Shown here in pieces: positions 9,618-19,480 of a stretch of DNA of 47,648 nucleotides (the stretch's first letter is position 1; each line of letters begins with the position of its first letter). Position numbers and translations under genes: made by a program. Origin of the DNA: GCA-1730015 sp964550655 (GTDB lineage Bacteria > Pseudomonadota > Gammaproteobacteria > Granulosicoccales > Granulosicoccaceae); the NCBI GenBank assembly GCA_964550655.1, contig CAZKAQ010000019.1:1-47648 (forward strand), given 5' to 3'. Under the pieces are notes generated by a model. It ran no database searches, was not told where the DNA came from, and saw nothing but the letters and a program-made list of their open reading frames with translations.

Positions 9618-11027
9618 TTGCCAGCCCGAACCCTGTACGACAAGATCTGGGATGCTCACGTTGTCAGCACTGAACCTGACGGTACCTGTCTCATTTATAT
9701 TGACCGCCACCTGGTGCATGAAGTCACCAGTGCGCAGGCATTCTCGGGCTTACGACTAAACAAACGGCCCGTCAGACGTCCCGAGTTAACACTCGCGGTG
9801 GTCGATCACAACATTCCGACAACGGATCGCACCAAGGGCATCAACGACCCTGAAAGCAAACTGCAAATCGATACGCTGCGCAGCAACACAGATGAATTCG
9901 GTGTCGAGTACTACGACGAAACCGATATCCGCCAGGGCATCGTTCACATCATTGGTCCCGAACAAGGCTTCACTCTGCCAGGCACAACAGTTGTCTGCGG
10001 AGACTCTCACACTGCCACTCACGGTGCCTTCGGTGCGCTGGCTCACGGCATCGGTACTTCGGAAGTTGAACACGTACTGGCATCACAGACTCTGCTGCAG
10101 AACAAATCCAAAAACATGCAGGTACTGGTCAAAGGTAAGTTGCCGGAAGGAGTCACGGCAAAAGACCTGACACTGGCGGTGATTGCAGAGACCGGCACCG
10201 CGGGTGGCACTGGCCACGTTATTGAATACCGTGGCGAGGCAATATCGGACCTCAGTATGGAAGGCAGAATGACCTTGTGTAATATGGCCATTGAAGGTGG
10301 AGCACGTGCAGGCCTGGTCGCACCCGATGAAAAAACTTTTGCCTATCTTAAAGGCCGCCCTAAAGCACCTAAAGGTGCGGACTGGGATGCTGCAGTTGCG
10401 TACTGGAATACACTTAAAACAGATGAAGATGCCGTCTTCGACTTAACCGTTGAACTTGATGCAAGTAAAATTGCACCGATAGTCACCTGGGGCACATCAC
10501 CCGAAGATGCATTGCCAATCACAGACAAAGTACCGAACCCGGATTCCTTTAAAGACGAACATAAACGAGCCGCGGCACAAAGATCACTGGACTACATGGG
10601 ACTGACCGCAGGCGAATCACTCTCTGAAATTGAAATAGATAAAGTCTTTATCGGTTCCTGCACCAACGGCAGAATCGAAGACCTGCGCGCTGTTGCCAAA
10701 GTGGTAGAAGGCAAAACAATTGCTGAAAATGTCAGCGCTATGGTGGTCCCCGGTTCAGGTCTGGTAAAAAAGCAAGCTGAAGAAGAAGGCATCGCAGATA
10801 TAATAAAATCAGCTGGCTTTGACTGGCGCGAGCCCGGTTGTTCGATGTGCCTCGGTATGAACCCTGATCGCTTAAAGCCACAGGAGCGTTGTGCCTCAAC
10901 CTCAAACAGAAACTTTGAGGGACGCCAGGGCCACGGCGGTCGTACTCACCTGATGTCACCCGCAATGGCTGCCGCCGCTGCAGTCACCGGAAAGCTCACC
11001 GATGTTCGGACAATAACTAACGCATGA
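9618..11027 (+). CDS. leuC: 3-isopropylmalate dehydratase large subunit
   Basis: LeuC with LeuD isomerises 2-isopropylmalate to 3-isopropylmalate in leucine synthesis. The 469-residue protein is an aconitase-type enzyme with the expected DRHLVHEVTSAQAF start, VCGDSHTATHGAFGALAHG, and the three 4Fe-4S cysteines in SCTNGR and CSMCLG. It begins with TTG at 9618, five to six bases after a GAGG sequence. The protein start (LYDKIWDAH) matches known LeuC N-termini, so the rare start codon is credible. leuD overlaps its end by four bases (ATGA), implying coupled translation of the two subunits. leuA is not in this window. Confidence 0.97.
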   Translation: MPARTLYDKIWDAHVVSTEPDGTCLIYIDRHLVHEVTSAQAFSGLRLNKRPVRRPELTLAVVDHNIPTTDRTKGINDPESKLQIDTLRSNTDEFGVEYYDETDIRQGIVHIIGPEQGFTLPGTTVVCGDSHTATHGAFGALAHGIGTSEVEHVLASQTLLQNKSKNMQVLVKGKLPEGVTAKDLTLAVIAETGTAGGTGHVIEYRGEAISDLSMEGRMTLCNMAIEGGARAGLVAPDEKTFAYLKGRPKAPKGADWDAAVAYWNTLKTDEDAVFDLTVELDASKIAPIVTWGTSPEDALPITDKVPNPDSFKDEHKRAAAQRSLDYMGLTAGESLSEIEIDKVFIGSCTNGRIEDLRAVAKVVEGKTIAENVSAMVVPGSGLVKKQAEEEGIADIIKSAGFDWREPGCSMCLGMNPDRLKPQERCASTSNRNFEGRQGHGGRTHLMSPAMAAAAAVTGKLTDVRTITNA

Positions 11028-11644
11028 AAGCACTCAAAGAACTGACAGGCGTTGCCGCACCACTACCGATGATCAACGTCGACACCGACATGATCATTCC
11101 AAAGCAGTATCTCAAAACCATCAGCCGTACCGGTTTGGGTAAAGGCTTGTTTCACTCGATGCGCTACAACGACGACGGCAGTGACAATCCTGACTTCGTG
11201 CTAAACAAAGATGCCTACAAGCAAGCAAACTTTTTAATTGCCGGTGATAACTTCGGCTGTGGATCATCACGTGAACATGCCGCCTGGGCACTTGAAGATT
11301 TTGGTATCCGCTGTGTTATTGCAAGTAGCTTTTCAGATATTTTCTACAACAATGCGTTTAAAAACGGCATGCTGCTGATAAAGTTGCCACAGGATATAAT
11401 CGATGACCTCACCAGTCAGGCAGAGGCCGGATCAAACGCCAGATTTTCCGTTGACCTTGAAGCACAAACCCTGACGGCTCCGGACGGACTCGAACATAAA
11501 TTCGAGCTCGATGAATTCAGAAAGCACTGTTTGTTAAACGGCCTCGATGAGATAGCACTGACACTTGAAAAAGAATCAAGCATCGCAGGTTTTGAAAAGA
11601 CCACTACAGAAACGCACAGCTGGCTCGCACCTGCCAGTTCCTAA
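11024..11644 (+). CDS. leuD: 3-isopropylmalate dehydratase small subunit
   Basis: LeuD supplies the swivelling domain that completes the LeuC active site. The 206-residue protein has the family marks LPMINVDTDMIIPKQYLK and NFGCGSSREHAAWAL, followed by IASSFSDIFYNNAFKNGML. Length is normal for the bacterial small subunit. The start codon lies within the leuC stop region (four-base overlap), as expected for subunits made in fixed ratio. leuB follows after 11 bases, so the three genes form a tight operon. Confidence 0.97.
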   Translation: MKALKELTGVAAPLPMINVDTDMIIPKQYLKTISRTGLGKGLFHSMRYNDDGSDNPDFVLNKDAYKQANFLIAGDNFGCGSSREHAAWALEDFGIRCVIASSFSDIFYNNAFKNGMLLIKLPQDIIDDLTSQAEAGSNARFSVDLEAQTLTAPDGLEHKFELDEFRKHCLLNGLDEIALTLEKESSIAGFEKTTTETHSWLAPASS

Positions 11645-11655
11645 CAGGCCCCACA

Positions 11656-12768
11656 ATGAACAACGTTTCAATACTGCTGTTACCCGGTGATGGTATCGGC
11701 CCTGAAGCAATTGCAGAACTCTCGCGGGTGATTGAGTGGTTTGGCAGCAACACCGATCTCTCGTTTGACATCACCACCGATGATATTGGTGGAGCTGCAT
11801 ACGAGCGCTATGGCACACCGCTGGCTGACAGCACACTTGACTCGGCCAAAAAGGTCGATGCAATTATCATGGGTGCAGTCGGTGGTCCCCAATGGGATAA
11901 CGTAGAACGTCACTTAAGACCCGAAGCCGGTTTACTAAGCCTCAGAAAAGAACTGGATCTGTTCGCCAATCTGCGCCCGGCAACTTGTCGTGCGGCATTG
12001 GCAAGTGCCTCATCACTGAAAGAAGATCTGGTATCCGGACTGGACATCATGATCCTGCGTGAACTTACCGCAGGTGTATACTTCGGTCAGCCGCGCGGTA
12101 TCGAGACAACACCTGATGGCAGACGTCGCGGGCTTGACACGCAGGTCTATTTTGAAGAAGAAATTGAACGCCTGTTAAGAGTCGGTTTTGAACTGGCAGG
12201 CAAGCGCAATAAAAAAATGCACTCAGTAGAAAAAGCAAACGTAATGGAATCCGGTGTGTTCTGGCGGGAGATAGCAACTCGCGTCGGAAAAGATTATGCA
12301 GACATAGAGCTTGAACATATGTATGCCGATAACTGCGCCATGCAACTCGTGCGAGAACCGAAACAGTTCGATGTTATCGCCACTGACAATCTGTTTGGAG
12401 ATATATTGTCCGACTGTGCTGCGATGCTAACCGGATCTCTCGGTATGCTGCCTTCCGCTTCCCTTGGTGTTGAAATAGATTCAAAGCGCGCAGCATTGTA
12501 CGAACCTGTGCACGGATCAGCACCGGATATTGCAGGCAAGGGTCTGGCAAATCCGTTAGCAACAATACTCTCTTTTGCAATGTGTCTGCGCTACTCGTTT
12601 AACAAACAAGCCGAGGCTGATCTTCTTGAACAAGCGGTAGATCAGGTACTTGCCAAAAACATACGCACAACCGATATCGCAGCCGCCGGAATCAAACCGG
12701 TCTCAACATCGGAAATGGGATCAGCGTTGCTTGCCGCGCTTGAAGAAATCAGTTCTGAAAATACCTGA
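11656..12768 (+). CDS. leuB: 3-isopropylmalate dehydrogenase
   Basis: LeuB oxidatively decarboxylates 3-isopropylmalate to 2-oxoisocaproate using NAD+. The 370-residue protein has the expected LLPGDGIGPEAIAE N-terminus, the substrate arginines in the LFANLRPATC and MILRELTAGVYFGQPRG regions, the metal-binding region ATDNLFGDILSD, and the NAD-binding GSAPDIAGKGLANPLATILS. It is a full-length member of the beta-decarboxylating dehydrogenase family. It follows leuD closely in the leuCDB operon. Convergence with the branched-chain oxoacid pathway encoded further right (bkd) is thematic only; the two sets are on different strands and about 7 kb apart. Confidence 0.97.
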   Translation: MNNVSILLLPGDGIGPEAIAELSRVIEWFGSNTDLSFDITTDDIGGAAYERYGTPLADSTLDSAKKVDAIIMGAVGGPQWDNVERHLRPEAGLLSLRKELDLFANLRPATCRAALASASSLKEDLVSGLDIMILRELTAGVYFGQPRGIETTPDGRRRGLDTQVYFEEEIERLLRVGFELAGKRNKKMHSVEKANVMESGVFWREIATRVGKDYADIELEHMYADNCAMQLVREPKQFDVIATDNLFGDILSDCAAMLTGSLGMLPSASLGVEIDSKRAALYEPVHGSAPDIAGKGLANPLATILSFAMCLRYSFNKQAEADLLEQAVDQVLAKNIRTTDIAAAGIKPVSTSEMGSALLAALEEISSENT

Positions 12769-12800
12769 CGGCAAAACAAGCCCGTGCAGGTAAAGATAAA

Positions 12801-12823
12801 CAATCGCACAACAAAAGCGATTG
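12801..12823 (+). promoter_or_regulatory. Small hairpin before the DUF349 gene
   Basis: CAATCGC and GCGATTG form a seven-base-pair stem with a nine-base loop ACAACAAAA. It sits directly upstream of the ACGGAG ribosome binding site of the DUF349 gene. There is no T-tract, so it is not a convincing terminator. It could mark mRNA processing between leuB and the next gene. Confidence 0.3.
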
Positions 12824-12835
12824 ACGGAGTTTCGC

Positions 12836-15613
12836 ATGCTTAAGAATATCCGAGAGAAGATCCGCGATAAAGACGACAAGGTTGCGTCTGATAAGCCGGC
12901 CGTTAAAAACGAAGCAGCAGCCTCTATTAACGATTCTTCAGAAAAACTACGGGCCCGCGCAGTTGCCGAACACGATGACCTTGACAGTCTGTTGCAGATT
13001 ACAAAAACTGATAACAGCACATTGGTACGAGACGCCGCAACACGACGCTATACCCAGCTCACTGCTGACAACGATGCTTCTCGCAAAACGCTGGAGAGTC
13101 TCTACCAGTCTGCAGATACCAGAGCGCTTTTTTTCTCTATTACTGCAGCCAGCAACGAAGATTCTCTACGTCAGTTAAGCCTTGAAAAAGCGCAAAGCGA
13201 TGACGACCTCCTGATCATTGCCGAGAAGGGAAAGCATCACGATATACGCATGCAAGCCGCCAGCCAGATAAAGTCGCTTGCTACGGTTGATAAATGCTGG
13301 CGCAGCATGAAAACCAGAGACAAACTGGTAGCACGGGAACTTAAGTCCCGACTCGACCATGAGCGCAATGAAAAACAGATCGCAGAAACTCAGGCTAGTC
13401 AGATAGATAAAATTATTTCTGAAATTGACAAGATTGCCCATGGCGCCTGGCAACCATCGAGTGCCAACCGGTTTGATCATTTCTCGGACCAATGGAATCA
13501 ACTTGGCTTTACACCGCCTGCAGACAAAAAAGCCCGCTATGATTCCCTGCACACCATCGCCGATCAAAAAGCCAAACAATGGCGTAGTACACAGTCTGCT
13601 CAGCAACGCAGGCAATCTATTGTTGAACGACTTGCAGAACTGGATACAGAACTCAACCAGGCCAAAGCCGAAGATCTGGCAAGCGTTGTTGCTTCGAGTA
13701 AAGCCAGTTTAAAACGTCAACAAAATCTATGGCAGGAACTCGAACAACAAAAGCCTGAACCCGCAGAGCAGGAAGCCAATCAGACTCAACGCTTCAAATC
13801 ACAGGTAAATTCACTAAGCGCTAACATAAAAATGGCGGAGGTCGTTGCGAACGCACAAACTCAATTAAGCGCTGATACCGCAAATCAGGGCAATTTGAAA
13901 AAAGTGGCCACCTCACTTGAAAAGTTAAAAACACAAACAGGTACACCTGCCTGGCTATCTGCAGTACCGCAGTTACTTGAAAAAACAAACCTTAAAATTA
14001 ACCAGAAGTCAGCAGAGAATACTGAACTCAGGCAACAGATACACAAGCAGCTTGCAAGCCTCAATAGCGCTATCTCCGCAAAACGCTGGGGTCCGGCAAA
14101 GTCTATTCACAAACGTGTCGCAAAGAAAATTGGCAGACTCGAATCAAATGACAAGGTCTCGTATACAGAAAAGCTCAGCCGTCTGGAGGAAAAAATAAAT
14201 GAACTCGGTGACTGGAAGGAATTTGCTTCCGAACCAAAACTCATAGAGCTGTGTGAGCAGATGAAGAAGCTGCCGTCTTTGAATCTCTCACCAAATGACT
14301 GCGCGAATCGCATTAAGGAACTGCAAACACAGTGGAAATCAATGGGCGCAAGTCCGGCACAGGAAAAACACTGGCCGGTATTTAAACAAGCGTCAGATAC
14401 AGCTTATGAGCCCTGCAAAAAATTCTTTACCGCACGCAGAGAGGAGAAGAAAAACAAACTCGCAGCACGTAAAGATATTTGCACTCTACTGGAAAAATAT
14501 GAAAAAGAAACAGACTGGAGTGATCCTGACTGGCGAACTGTTGAGAAAACACTTCGCACTGCAAAGCGTGAATGGAAAAGTAATCAGGTCTTTGATAGAA
14601 ATCGTGGCAAGTCACTGGAAGACCGCTTCACCAAAATACTCAACCTGATTGACGAAAAACTTGACCCGGTTTATGACGCTAATGCCAGTGAAAAGAAAGA
14701 CCTGATTGAAAAAGTAACCAAACTCGGTGAAGGCGCAATAAATCAGCACTGCATCAATCAGGTCAAAAGCCTGCAATCCGCATGGCGCCTGAGTGGTGCA
14801 TGTCGGCAGAAAGAAGATCGCGCACTGTGGCAGGAGTTCAACAAAGCCACCAATCAAATTTTCGAAACGCACCGCGGTAAAAAGCGTGAAGAGCACGCAG
14901 CAAGTTTTGAACATGTTCGACGTGCGCGGGATATTATTAAAACACTCTCCTCTATCAGTAGTGCTAAAGAACCATTAACAGAAAAAGCTATTACTGATTT
15001 ACAGGAAGAATACGCAGGGTTGGCTGAGTTCCCTGAACGCGATGAGAAAAAACTTGCACGCGACTACCGAAAGGCCATGGACGCAGTGGATCGTTTTAAA
15101 CAAAAATCAGCCAACGACAGTCGCACACGTGCACTGCAGTCAATGCAGCAGAACGCAGATCTCTGTTCGCAACTCGAATCGCTTGCCGGTCAGCCGTGGA
15201 GCGATAGTGAAGCTCAGGTAAATACCATTCTGGATGAGTGGCAACCGACCAGCAACGGTGAAAATCCACAAGCTGCCAAAGCCATGGAGAAACGCAAAGA
15301 ATCTATCCTCAAACTACTCAAATCTGATAAGACTCCAGACTACAAAAGTAACGAAGAAACACGTCGGTTACTTTGTATAGAACTTGAGATACTGTGTGAT
15401 AAAGAAACACCCCCGGAGGACAAATCTGTTCGAATGCAGTATCAGCTGGAACAACTTCAACAGGGCCTGCAGTCGAGCAGCGTCTCCGGCACACGCGCAG
15501 AACAGATTGAACAACTACAGATTAAATGGCTGACTTGCGGGCCGGCAGATGCTACAACGCAGAGTAATCTCAATTCGCGATTTAACCAGACAATTGAATC
15601 GGTAAAGAAATAA
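12836..15613 (+). CDS. DUF349 domain-containing coiled-coil protein
   Basis: This long, highly charged, helical protein has several copies of the DUF349 pattern, a tryptophan-containing helix followed by a phenylalanine-rich one: LQTQWKSMGASPAQEKHWPV, LQSAWRLSGACRQKEDRALW and DQWNQLGFTPPADKKARY. It has no signal peptide or membrane segment, so it should be cytoplasmic. DUF349 proteins are common in gammaproteobacteria and their molecular role is not well defined. The ATG at 12836 is chosen because ACGGAG lies six bases upstream; an in-frame TTG at 12821 lies inside a hairpin and is unlikely. This start gives about 925 residues. It follows leuB by 67 bases and may be co-transcribed with leu. 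Confidence 0.9.
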   Translation: MLKNIREKIRDKDDKVASDKPAVKNEAAASINDSSEKLRARAVAEHDDLDSLLQITKTDNSTLVRDAATRRYTQLTADNDASRKTLESLYQSADTRALFFSITAASNEDSLRQLSLEKAQSDDDLLIIAEKGKHHDIRMQAASQIKSLATVDKCWRSMKTRDKLVARELKSRLDHERNEKQIAETQASQIDKIISEIDKIAHGAWQPSSANRFDHFSDQWNQLGFTPPADKKARYDSLHTIADQKAKQWRSTQSAQQRRQSIVERLAELDTELNQAKAEDLASVVASSKASLKRQQNLWQELEQQKPEPAEQEANQTQRFKSQVNSLSANIKMAEVVANAQTQLSADTANQGNLKKVATSLEKLKTQTGTPAWLSAVPQLLEKTNLKINQKSAENTELRQQIHKQLASLNSAISAKRWGPAKSIHKRVAKKIGRLESNDKVSYTEKLSRLEEKINELGDWKEFASEPKLIELCEQMKKLPSLNLSPNDCANRIKELQTQWKSMGASPAQEKHWPVFKQASDTAYEPCKKFFTARREEKKNKLAARKDICTLLEKYEKETDWSDPDWRTVEKTLRTAKREWKSNQVFDRNRGKSLEDRFTKILNLIDEKLDPVYDANASEKKDLIEKVTKLGEGAINQHCINQVKSLQSAWRLSGACRQKEDRALWQEFNKATNQIFETHRGKKREEHAASFEHVRRARDIIKTLSSISSAKEPLTEKAITDLQEEYAGLAEFPERDEKKLARDYRKAMDAVDRFKQKSANDSRTRALQSMQQNADLCSQLESLAGQPWSDSEAQVNTILDEWQPTSNGENPQAAKAMEKRKESILKLLKSDKTPDYKSNEETRRLLCIELEILCDKETPPEDKSVRMQYQLEQLQQGLQSSSVSGTRAEQIEQLQIKWLTCGPADATTQSNLNSRFNQTIESVKK

Positions 15614-15860
15614 ACACCGCAACCGGACGCTCGCGAAGGCGCGGTCTATAAGGGCCATTGCAACGGTTGCGAAGTCGCCCAACGATACACTTTACCCGCC
15701 TGTGCATCGGGTTTGTCTTTGCTGACTGATGCGGCGCCTTACCTGATTGTACTAAGCTCACAAAAAAACCGCACAATTAACCAATCAATGGTTGACCACA
15801 CCATTCGATTAAAACACACTCCAACTGTATTCCTTACTAACCCTCACAGGAGTTTTGGCG

Positions 15861-16724
15861 TTGCAATATCTGGCACCGGAAAAAACCACTGAAGCAGTCA
15901 GGCTACTGTCAAAAGCCAAAGGCAAAGTTCACATTCTGGCCGGCGGCTCGGACCTGCTGGTACGGATGAAAACCGGCTTTATAGAGCCCGATGTCATCAT
16001 TGACATCAAACGCATAAAAACCATGCAGGAAATCAGGAAAACCGCCAGCGGATTTTCAATTGGCGCGGCTGTTTCCTGCGAGACCATGGGCAGACACAAG
16101 CAATTACGCAAAGCCTGGCCCGGCGTCGTCGAAGCCGCCAATCTTATCGGCTCAGATCAAATACAAGGGCGCTGCACCATTGCCGGCAACCTGTGCAACG
16201 CCTCACCCGCAGCTGACAGCGTCCCTGCCCTGATTGCCGCCAAGGCGGTCGTGGTTGTCAAAGGCCCGAATGGCACAAGACGGGTTGCGGCGGAAGATAT
16301 CGTCAAAGCACCGGGCAAAACATCGCTTAAAAAAGGCGAAGTCGTGGAGTCAATACAACTGCCCAAACGCAGCGCAAAAACGTCTGACGCCTACCTGCGT
16401 TTTATTCCACGTACAGAAATGGATATCGCTGTTGTCAGTGCCGCTGTGAATCTGACTCTCGGACCTCACGGTGTAATTACAACTGCACGTGTAGCACTTG
16501 GCGCTGTTGCACCGACTGCCATCCTGGTGCAAGAGGCCGGAAAATTACTTAAAGGCGGCAAGCTTGATGACGAAAAGCTCGACGCCCTTGCAGAGCTTTG
16601 CAGCGCTGCCTGTAAACCCATCGACGATAAACGCGGCACAGTCGACTTCAGAACCGATGTTGCCGGGGTGTTGGCAAAACGCGCCGCGGTAAATGCCTAT
16701 AAACGTGCCGGGGGAAAAATCTGA
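15861..16724 (+). CDS. Molybdenum hydroxylase FAD-binding subunit (CoxM/XDH-B type)
   Basis: This subunit carries FAD and passes electrons from the 2Fe-2S protein to the final acceptor. FAD-contact motifs are visible: HILAGGSDLLVRMKTG near the start and CTIAGNLCNASPAADSVPAL in the middle. A CO-dehydrogenase flavoprotein C-terminal domain follows from about residue 180. The length of about 287 residues is usual. The AGGAG sequence at 15848-15852 is eight bases before TTG 15861 but only two before an earlier TTG at 15855, so 15861 is preferred. The next subunit overlaps its stop by one base. It is the first gene of a molybdenum hydroxylase operon of unknown substrate. Confidence 0.92.
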   Translation: MQYLAPEKTTEAVRLLSKAKGKVHILAGGSDLLVRMKTGFIEPDVIIDIKRIKTMQEIRKTASGFSIGAAVSCETMGRHKQLRKAWPGVVEAANLIGSDQIQGRCTIAGNLCNASPAADSVPALIAAKAVVVVKGPNGTRRVAAEDIVKAPGKTSLKKGEVVESIQLPKRSAKTSDAYLRFIPRTEMDIAVVSAAVNLTLGPHGVITTARVALGAVAPTAILVQEAGKLLKGGKLDDEKLDALAELCSAACKPIDDKRGTVDFRTDVAGVLAKRAAVNAYKRAGGKI

Positions 16725-17215
16725 TGTCATTAATGGTTAACTCAAAAATCAACGGCGACGATATCGAGTTCGTCTGCGAAGCCGATGAAACCCTGATGGA
16801 TGCATTGCGAGACAGAGTCGGCCTCACAGGCGTCAAGGAAGGTTGCGGCACCGGCGACTGTGGTGCGTGCAGCATTACACTGGACGGTACACTGGTTTGT
16901 TCCTGTCTGGTACTCGGCGCTGAAGCCGAAGGCCGCAGTATTGAAACAGTGGAAGGCCTGGCAAGCGGTGAACAACTACACCCGTTGCAGCAAAAGTTTC
17001 TCGAACATGCAGCTCTGCAATGTGGCATATGCACCCCGGGTTTCCTTATTGCGTCCAAAGTACTGCTTGAGAATAACCCGGACCCCACGGAAGAAGAAGT
17101 CCGCTACGCGCTGGCAGGCAACCTGTGCCGCTGTACCGGGTACGACAAAATAGTTCGCGCTGTTCTCGATGCGGCAAAGCAAATGAGAAAAGCTTCTACA
17201 AAGGCAAAAAGCTAA
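16724..17215 (+). CDS. Molybdenum hydroxylase 2Fe-2S subunit (CoxS/XDH-C type)
   Basis: This 163-residue protein binds two 2Fe-2S clusters that link the molybdenum site to FAD. The plant-ferredoxin-type cluster is seen as GCGTGDCGACSITLDG plus a later cysteine in VCSC. The second, four-helix domain has QCGICTPGF and LCRCTGYDKIV. Size and order are typical for the small subunit of CO dehydrogenase or xanthine dehydrogenase relatives. Start and stop overlap the neighbours by one base each (TGATG and TAATG), so the three subunits are almost certainly translationally coupled. Confidence 0.95.
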   Translation: MSLMVNSKINGDDIEFVCEADETLMDALRDRVGLTGVKEGCGTGDCGACSITLDGTLVCSCLVLGAEAEGRSIETVEGLASGEQLHPLQQKFLEHAALQCGICTPGFLIASKVLLENNPDPTEEEVRYALAGNLCRCTGYDKIVRAVLDAAKQMRKASTKAKS

Positions 17216-19476
17216 TGGGTAAAGATACCGCTTTCAAAGAACGCGTTTTTAACTCTGTCGGCACCCGACCTCTGCGCCCCGACGGCATTGACAAGGTAAC
17301 TGGTCGTGCCCGCTATGGCGCCGATTTCAGCATGCCCGGTCAGTTACACGGCTGCATTTTAAGAAGCCCGCATGCACATGCAACAATCAAAAGCATCGAT
17401 ACCGGCAAAGCTGAAAAACTCAAAGGCGTTAAAGCCGTAATTACGCGCAAGGATTTTAAAGCCAAAGATGTAGACCCCACGTTACTGGAAGTTCTCGATA
17501 ACTGTATGGCTGGAAAGACTGCATATTATGACGGTCACGCAGTCGCGGCGGTCGCGGCAATTGATGCAAAGACAGCGCGTCAGGCATTAAAACTTATTAA
17601 AGTTGAATACAAAGTGCTAAAGCACGTAACCGATGTCGATGAGGCAATCAAACCCAAAGCGCCGCTAATCGACAAAAAATGTTTCACTCAGGGTATTGAT
17701 CCAAAACCTTCCAAAGCCTCTAACATTGCAGCCCGTTCCGAGTTCGGTCATGGTGATGTAGAACAAGGTTTTCAGGAAGCCGACATCATACTGGAACAAA
17801 ACTACAAAACCGGACAATCGCATCAGGGCTATATCGAACCACACGCCTGTGTTGCGAGCTATAGTCCGGACGGCTCGGCAGATATGTGGGTCTGCACCCA
17901 GGGTCACTTTGACTTTCGTGCCCAGTGTGCCGGCATACTCGGTATGGATGCTTCAAAGTTACGCGTAACCTCTTCAGAAATTGGCGGTGGTTTCGGTGGT
18001 AAAACACACCTCTGGATCGAACCCGTTACCCTGGCACTGTCACGCAAGGCAAATCGTCCGGTAAAACTGGTGATGAGCCGCGAAGATGTTTTCCGTGCAT
18101 CAGGGCCCACCAGCGCCACATCAATTGATGTAAAAATGGGTATCACTAAAGATGGCACCATCACCGCGGCGGAAGCTGAATTGCGTTATGCGAGTGGCCC
18201 GTTTGCAGGCTCATGGGCACAACTGGGCGCGATGACCGCCTTCGCCTGCTACGACTTAAAACATGTTAAAACAGTGGGACTGGATGTACTGGTCAACCGG
18301 CCCAAAACCACCGCCTACCGCGCACCTTCTGCACCAATGGCAGCATTCGCAGTGGAGAGTATGATCGATGAGCTGGCAGAACGTATTGGTATGTCCGCTG
18401 TAGATCTGCGAATAAAAAATGCTGCAAAAGAAGGCACCCGATCATCCTATGGCCCGGTCTACGGCCCTATCGGTATCGGCCCGACACTTGATGCCGCAAA
18501 AAATCACCCCCACATGAAAGCCAAACTCGGCCCGAATCAAAGTCGCGGCATGGCCTGTGGTTTCTGGTTCAACTTTGGTGGTCAGTCCTGTACCGATCTA
18601 AACATCGGACCCGATGGTTCTGCCACTATTACAGTCGGCACGATTGACGTCGGTGGCGCTCGCGCTTCACTCTCACTTGTTGTCGCAGAAGAACTCGGTA
18701 TCCCGTACGAGCAGGTCAAGGCTGTCATTGCAGACACAGGCTCCCTTGGTCACAACGATATGACCGACGGCAGTCGCGGCACGTTTGCAAGTTCAATGTC
18801 TGCAATAGACTCCTGTCGCAAAGCCATTGAAGAATTACGCAAGCGCGCAGCGCAAATGTGGGAGATTGACGTTGAAGATGTTATCTGGGAGCAAGGCGAA
18901 GCTCGCGCTACCGGCGCATCAAAAGGCAACCTCGAGCCACTGACACTTGCGAACCTTGCACAGTCAGCGCATAAAACAGGCGGCCCTATTTCAGGCCACT
19001 CGCAGATAGTTGCCGATGGTGCCGGTGTTTCCTTCGCAACTCATATCTGTGACCTTGAAGTTGACAGGGAAACCGGCCAGACCACTATTGTCCGCTATAC
19101 CGTTATACAAGACGCAGGAAAAGCAGTTCACCCGACATACGTTGAAGGTCAGTTTCAGGGTGGTGCAGCACAAGGTATCGGCTGGGCGCTCAATGAAGAA
19201 TACATCTATGGCGAAGATGGTCGTTTACAAAATCCCGGATTTCTTGACTATCGAATTCCGGTTTGTTCAGACCTGCCAATGATAGACACACAGATTCTGG
19301 AAATACCCAACCCCAATCACCCTTATGGCGTACGTGGCGTTGGTGAAACTTCTATAGTGCCACCACTGGCCGCTATCGGTAATGCAGTATCCAGTGCTAT
19401 CGGTGTCAGAATGACTCAGGTACCTATATCGCCACCGCGAATTCTTGCAGCAATCAATAAATCTCGTTCAGAATAG
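17215..19476 (+). CDS. Molybdenum hydroxylase catalytic (molybdopterin-binding) subunit
   Basis: The catalytic subunit binds the molybdopterin cofactor and hydroxylates a still unknown substrate. Motifs present include IGGGFGGKTHLWIEP, TAYRAPSAPMAAFAVE (pterin and substrate-channel loop) and the C-terminal GVGETSIVPP, whose glutamate is the usual catalytic base. The TAYRAPSAP loop differs from the VAYRCSFR loop of true form I CO dehydrogenase, so CO oxidation is unlikely; an aromatic, heterocyclic or aldehyde substrate is more probable. The ATG at 17215 gives 753 residues with the expected PLRPDGIDKVTGRARYGADF start; an in-frame upstream extension lacks homology. No XdhC-type maturation gene lies in the window. 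Confidence 0.95.
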   Translation: MGKDTAFKERVFNSVGTRPLRPDGIDKVTGRARYGADFSMPGQLHGCILRSPHAHATIKSIDTGKAEKLKGVKAVITRKDFKAKDVDPTLLEVLDNCMAGKTAYYDGHAVAAVAAIDAKTARQALKLIKVEYKVLKHVTDVDEAIKPKAPLIDKKCFTQGIDPKPSKASNIAARSEFGHGDVEQGFQEADIILEQNYKTGQSHQGYIEPHACVASYSPDGSADMWVCTQGHFDFRAQCAGILGMDASKLRVTSSEIGGGFGGKTHLWIEPVTLALSRKANRPVKLVMSREDVFRASGPTSATSIDVKMGITKDGTITAAEAELRYASGPFAGSWAQLGAMTAFACYDLKHVKTVGLDVLVNRPKTTAYRAPSAPMAAFAVESMIDELAERIGMSAVDLRIKNAAKEGTRSSYGPVYGPIGIGPTLDAAKNHPHMKAKLGPNQSRGMACGFWFNFGGQSCTDLNIGPDGSATITVGTIDVGGARASLSLVVAEELGIPYEQVKAVIADTGSLGHNDMTDGSRGTFASSMSAIDSCRKAIEELRKRAAQMWEIDVEDVIWEQGEARATGASKGNLEPLTLANLAQSAHKTGGPISGHSQIVADGAGVSFATHICDLEVDRETGQTTIVRYTVIQDAGKAVHPTYVEGQFQGGAAQGIGWALNEEYIYGEDGRLQNPGFLDYRIPVCSDLPMIDTQILEIPNPNHPYGVRGVGETSIVPPLAAIGNAVSSAIGVRMTQVPISPPRILAAINKSRSE

Positions 19477-19480
19477 TTTA

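Noticed and set aside
15614..15860. CGCAACCG / CGGTTGCG inverted repeat (15618-15671) as a terminator for the DUF349 gene
   Set aside because: The arms are 38 bases apart and no T-tract follows. The arrangement could be chance.
15861..19476. The hydroxylase as a form I CO dehydrogenase
   Set aside because: The catalytic loop is TAYRAPSAP rather than VAYRCSFR, and no cox accessory genes are present.
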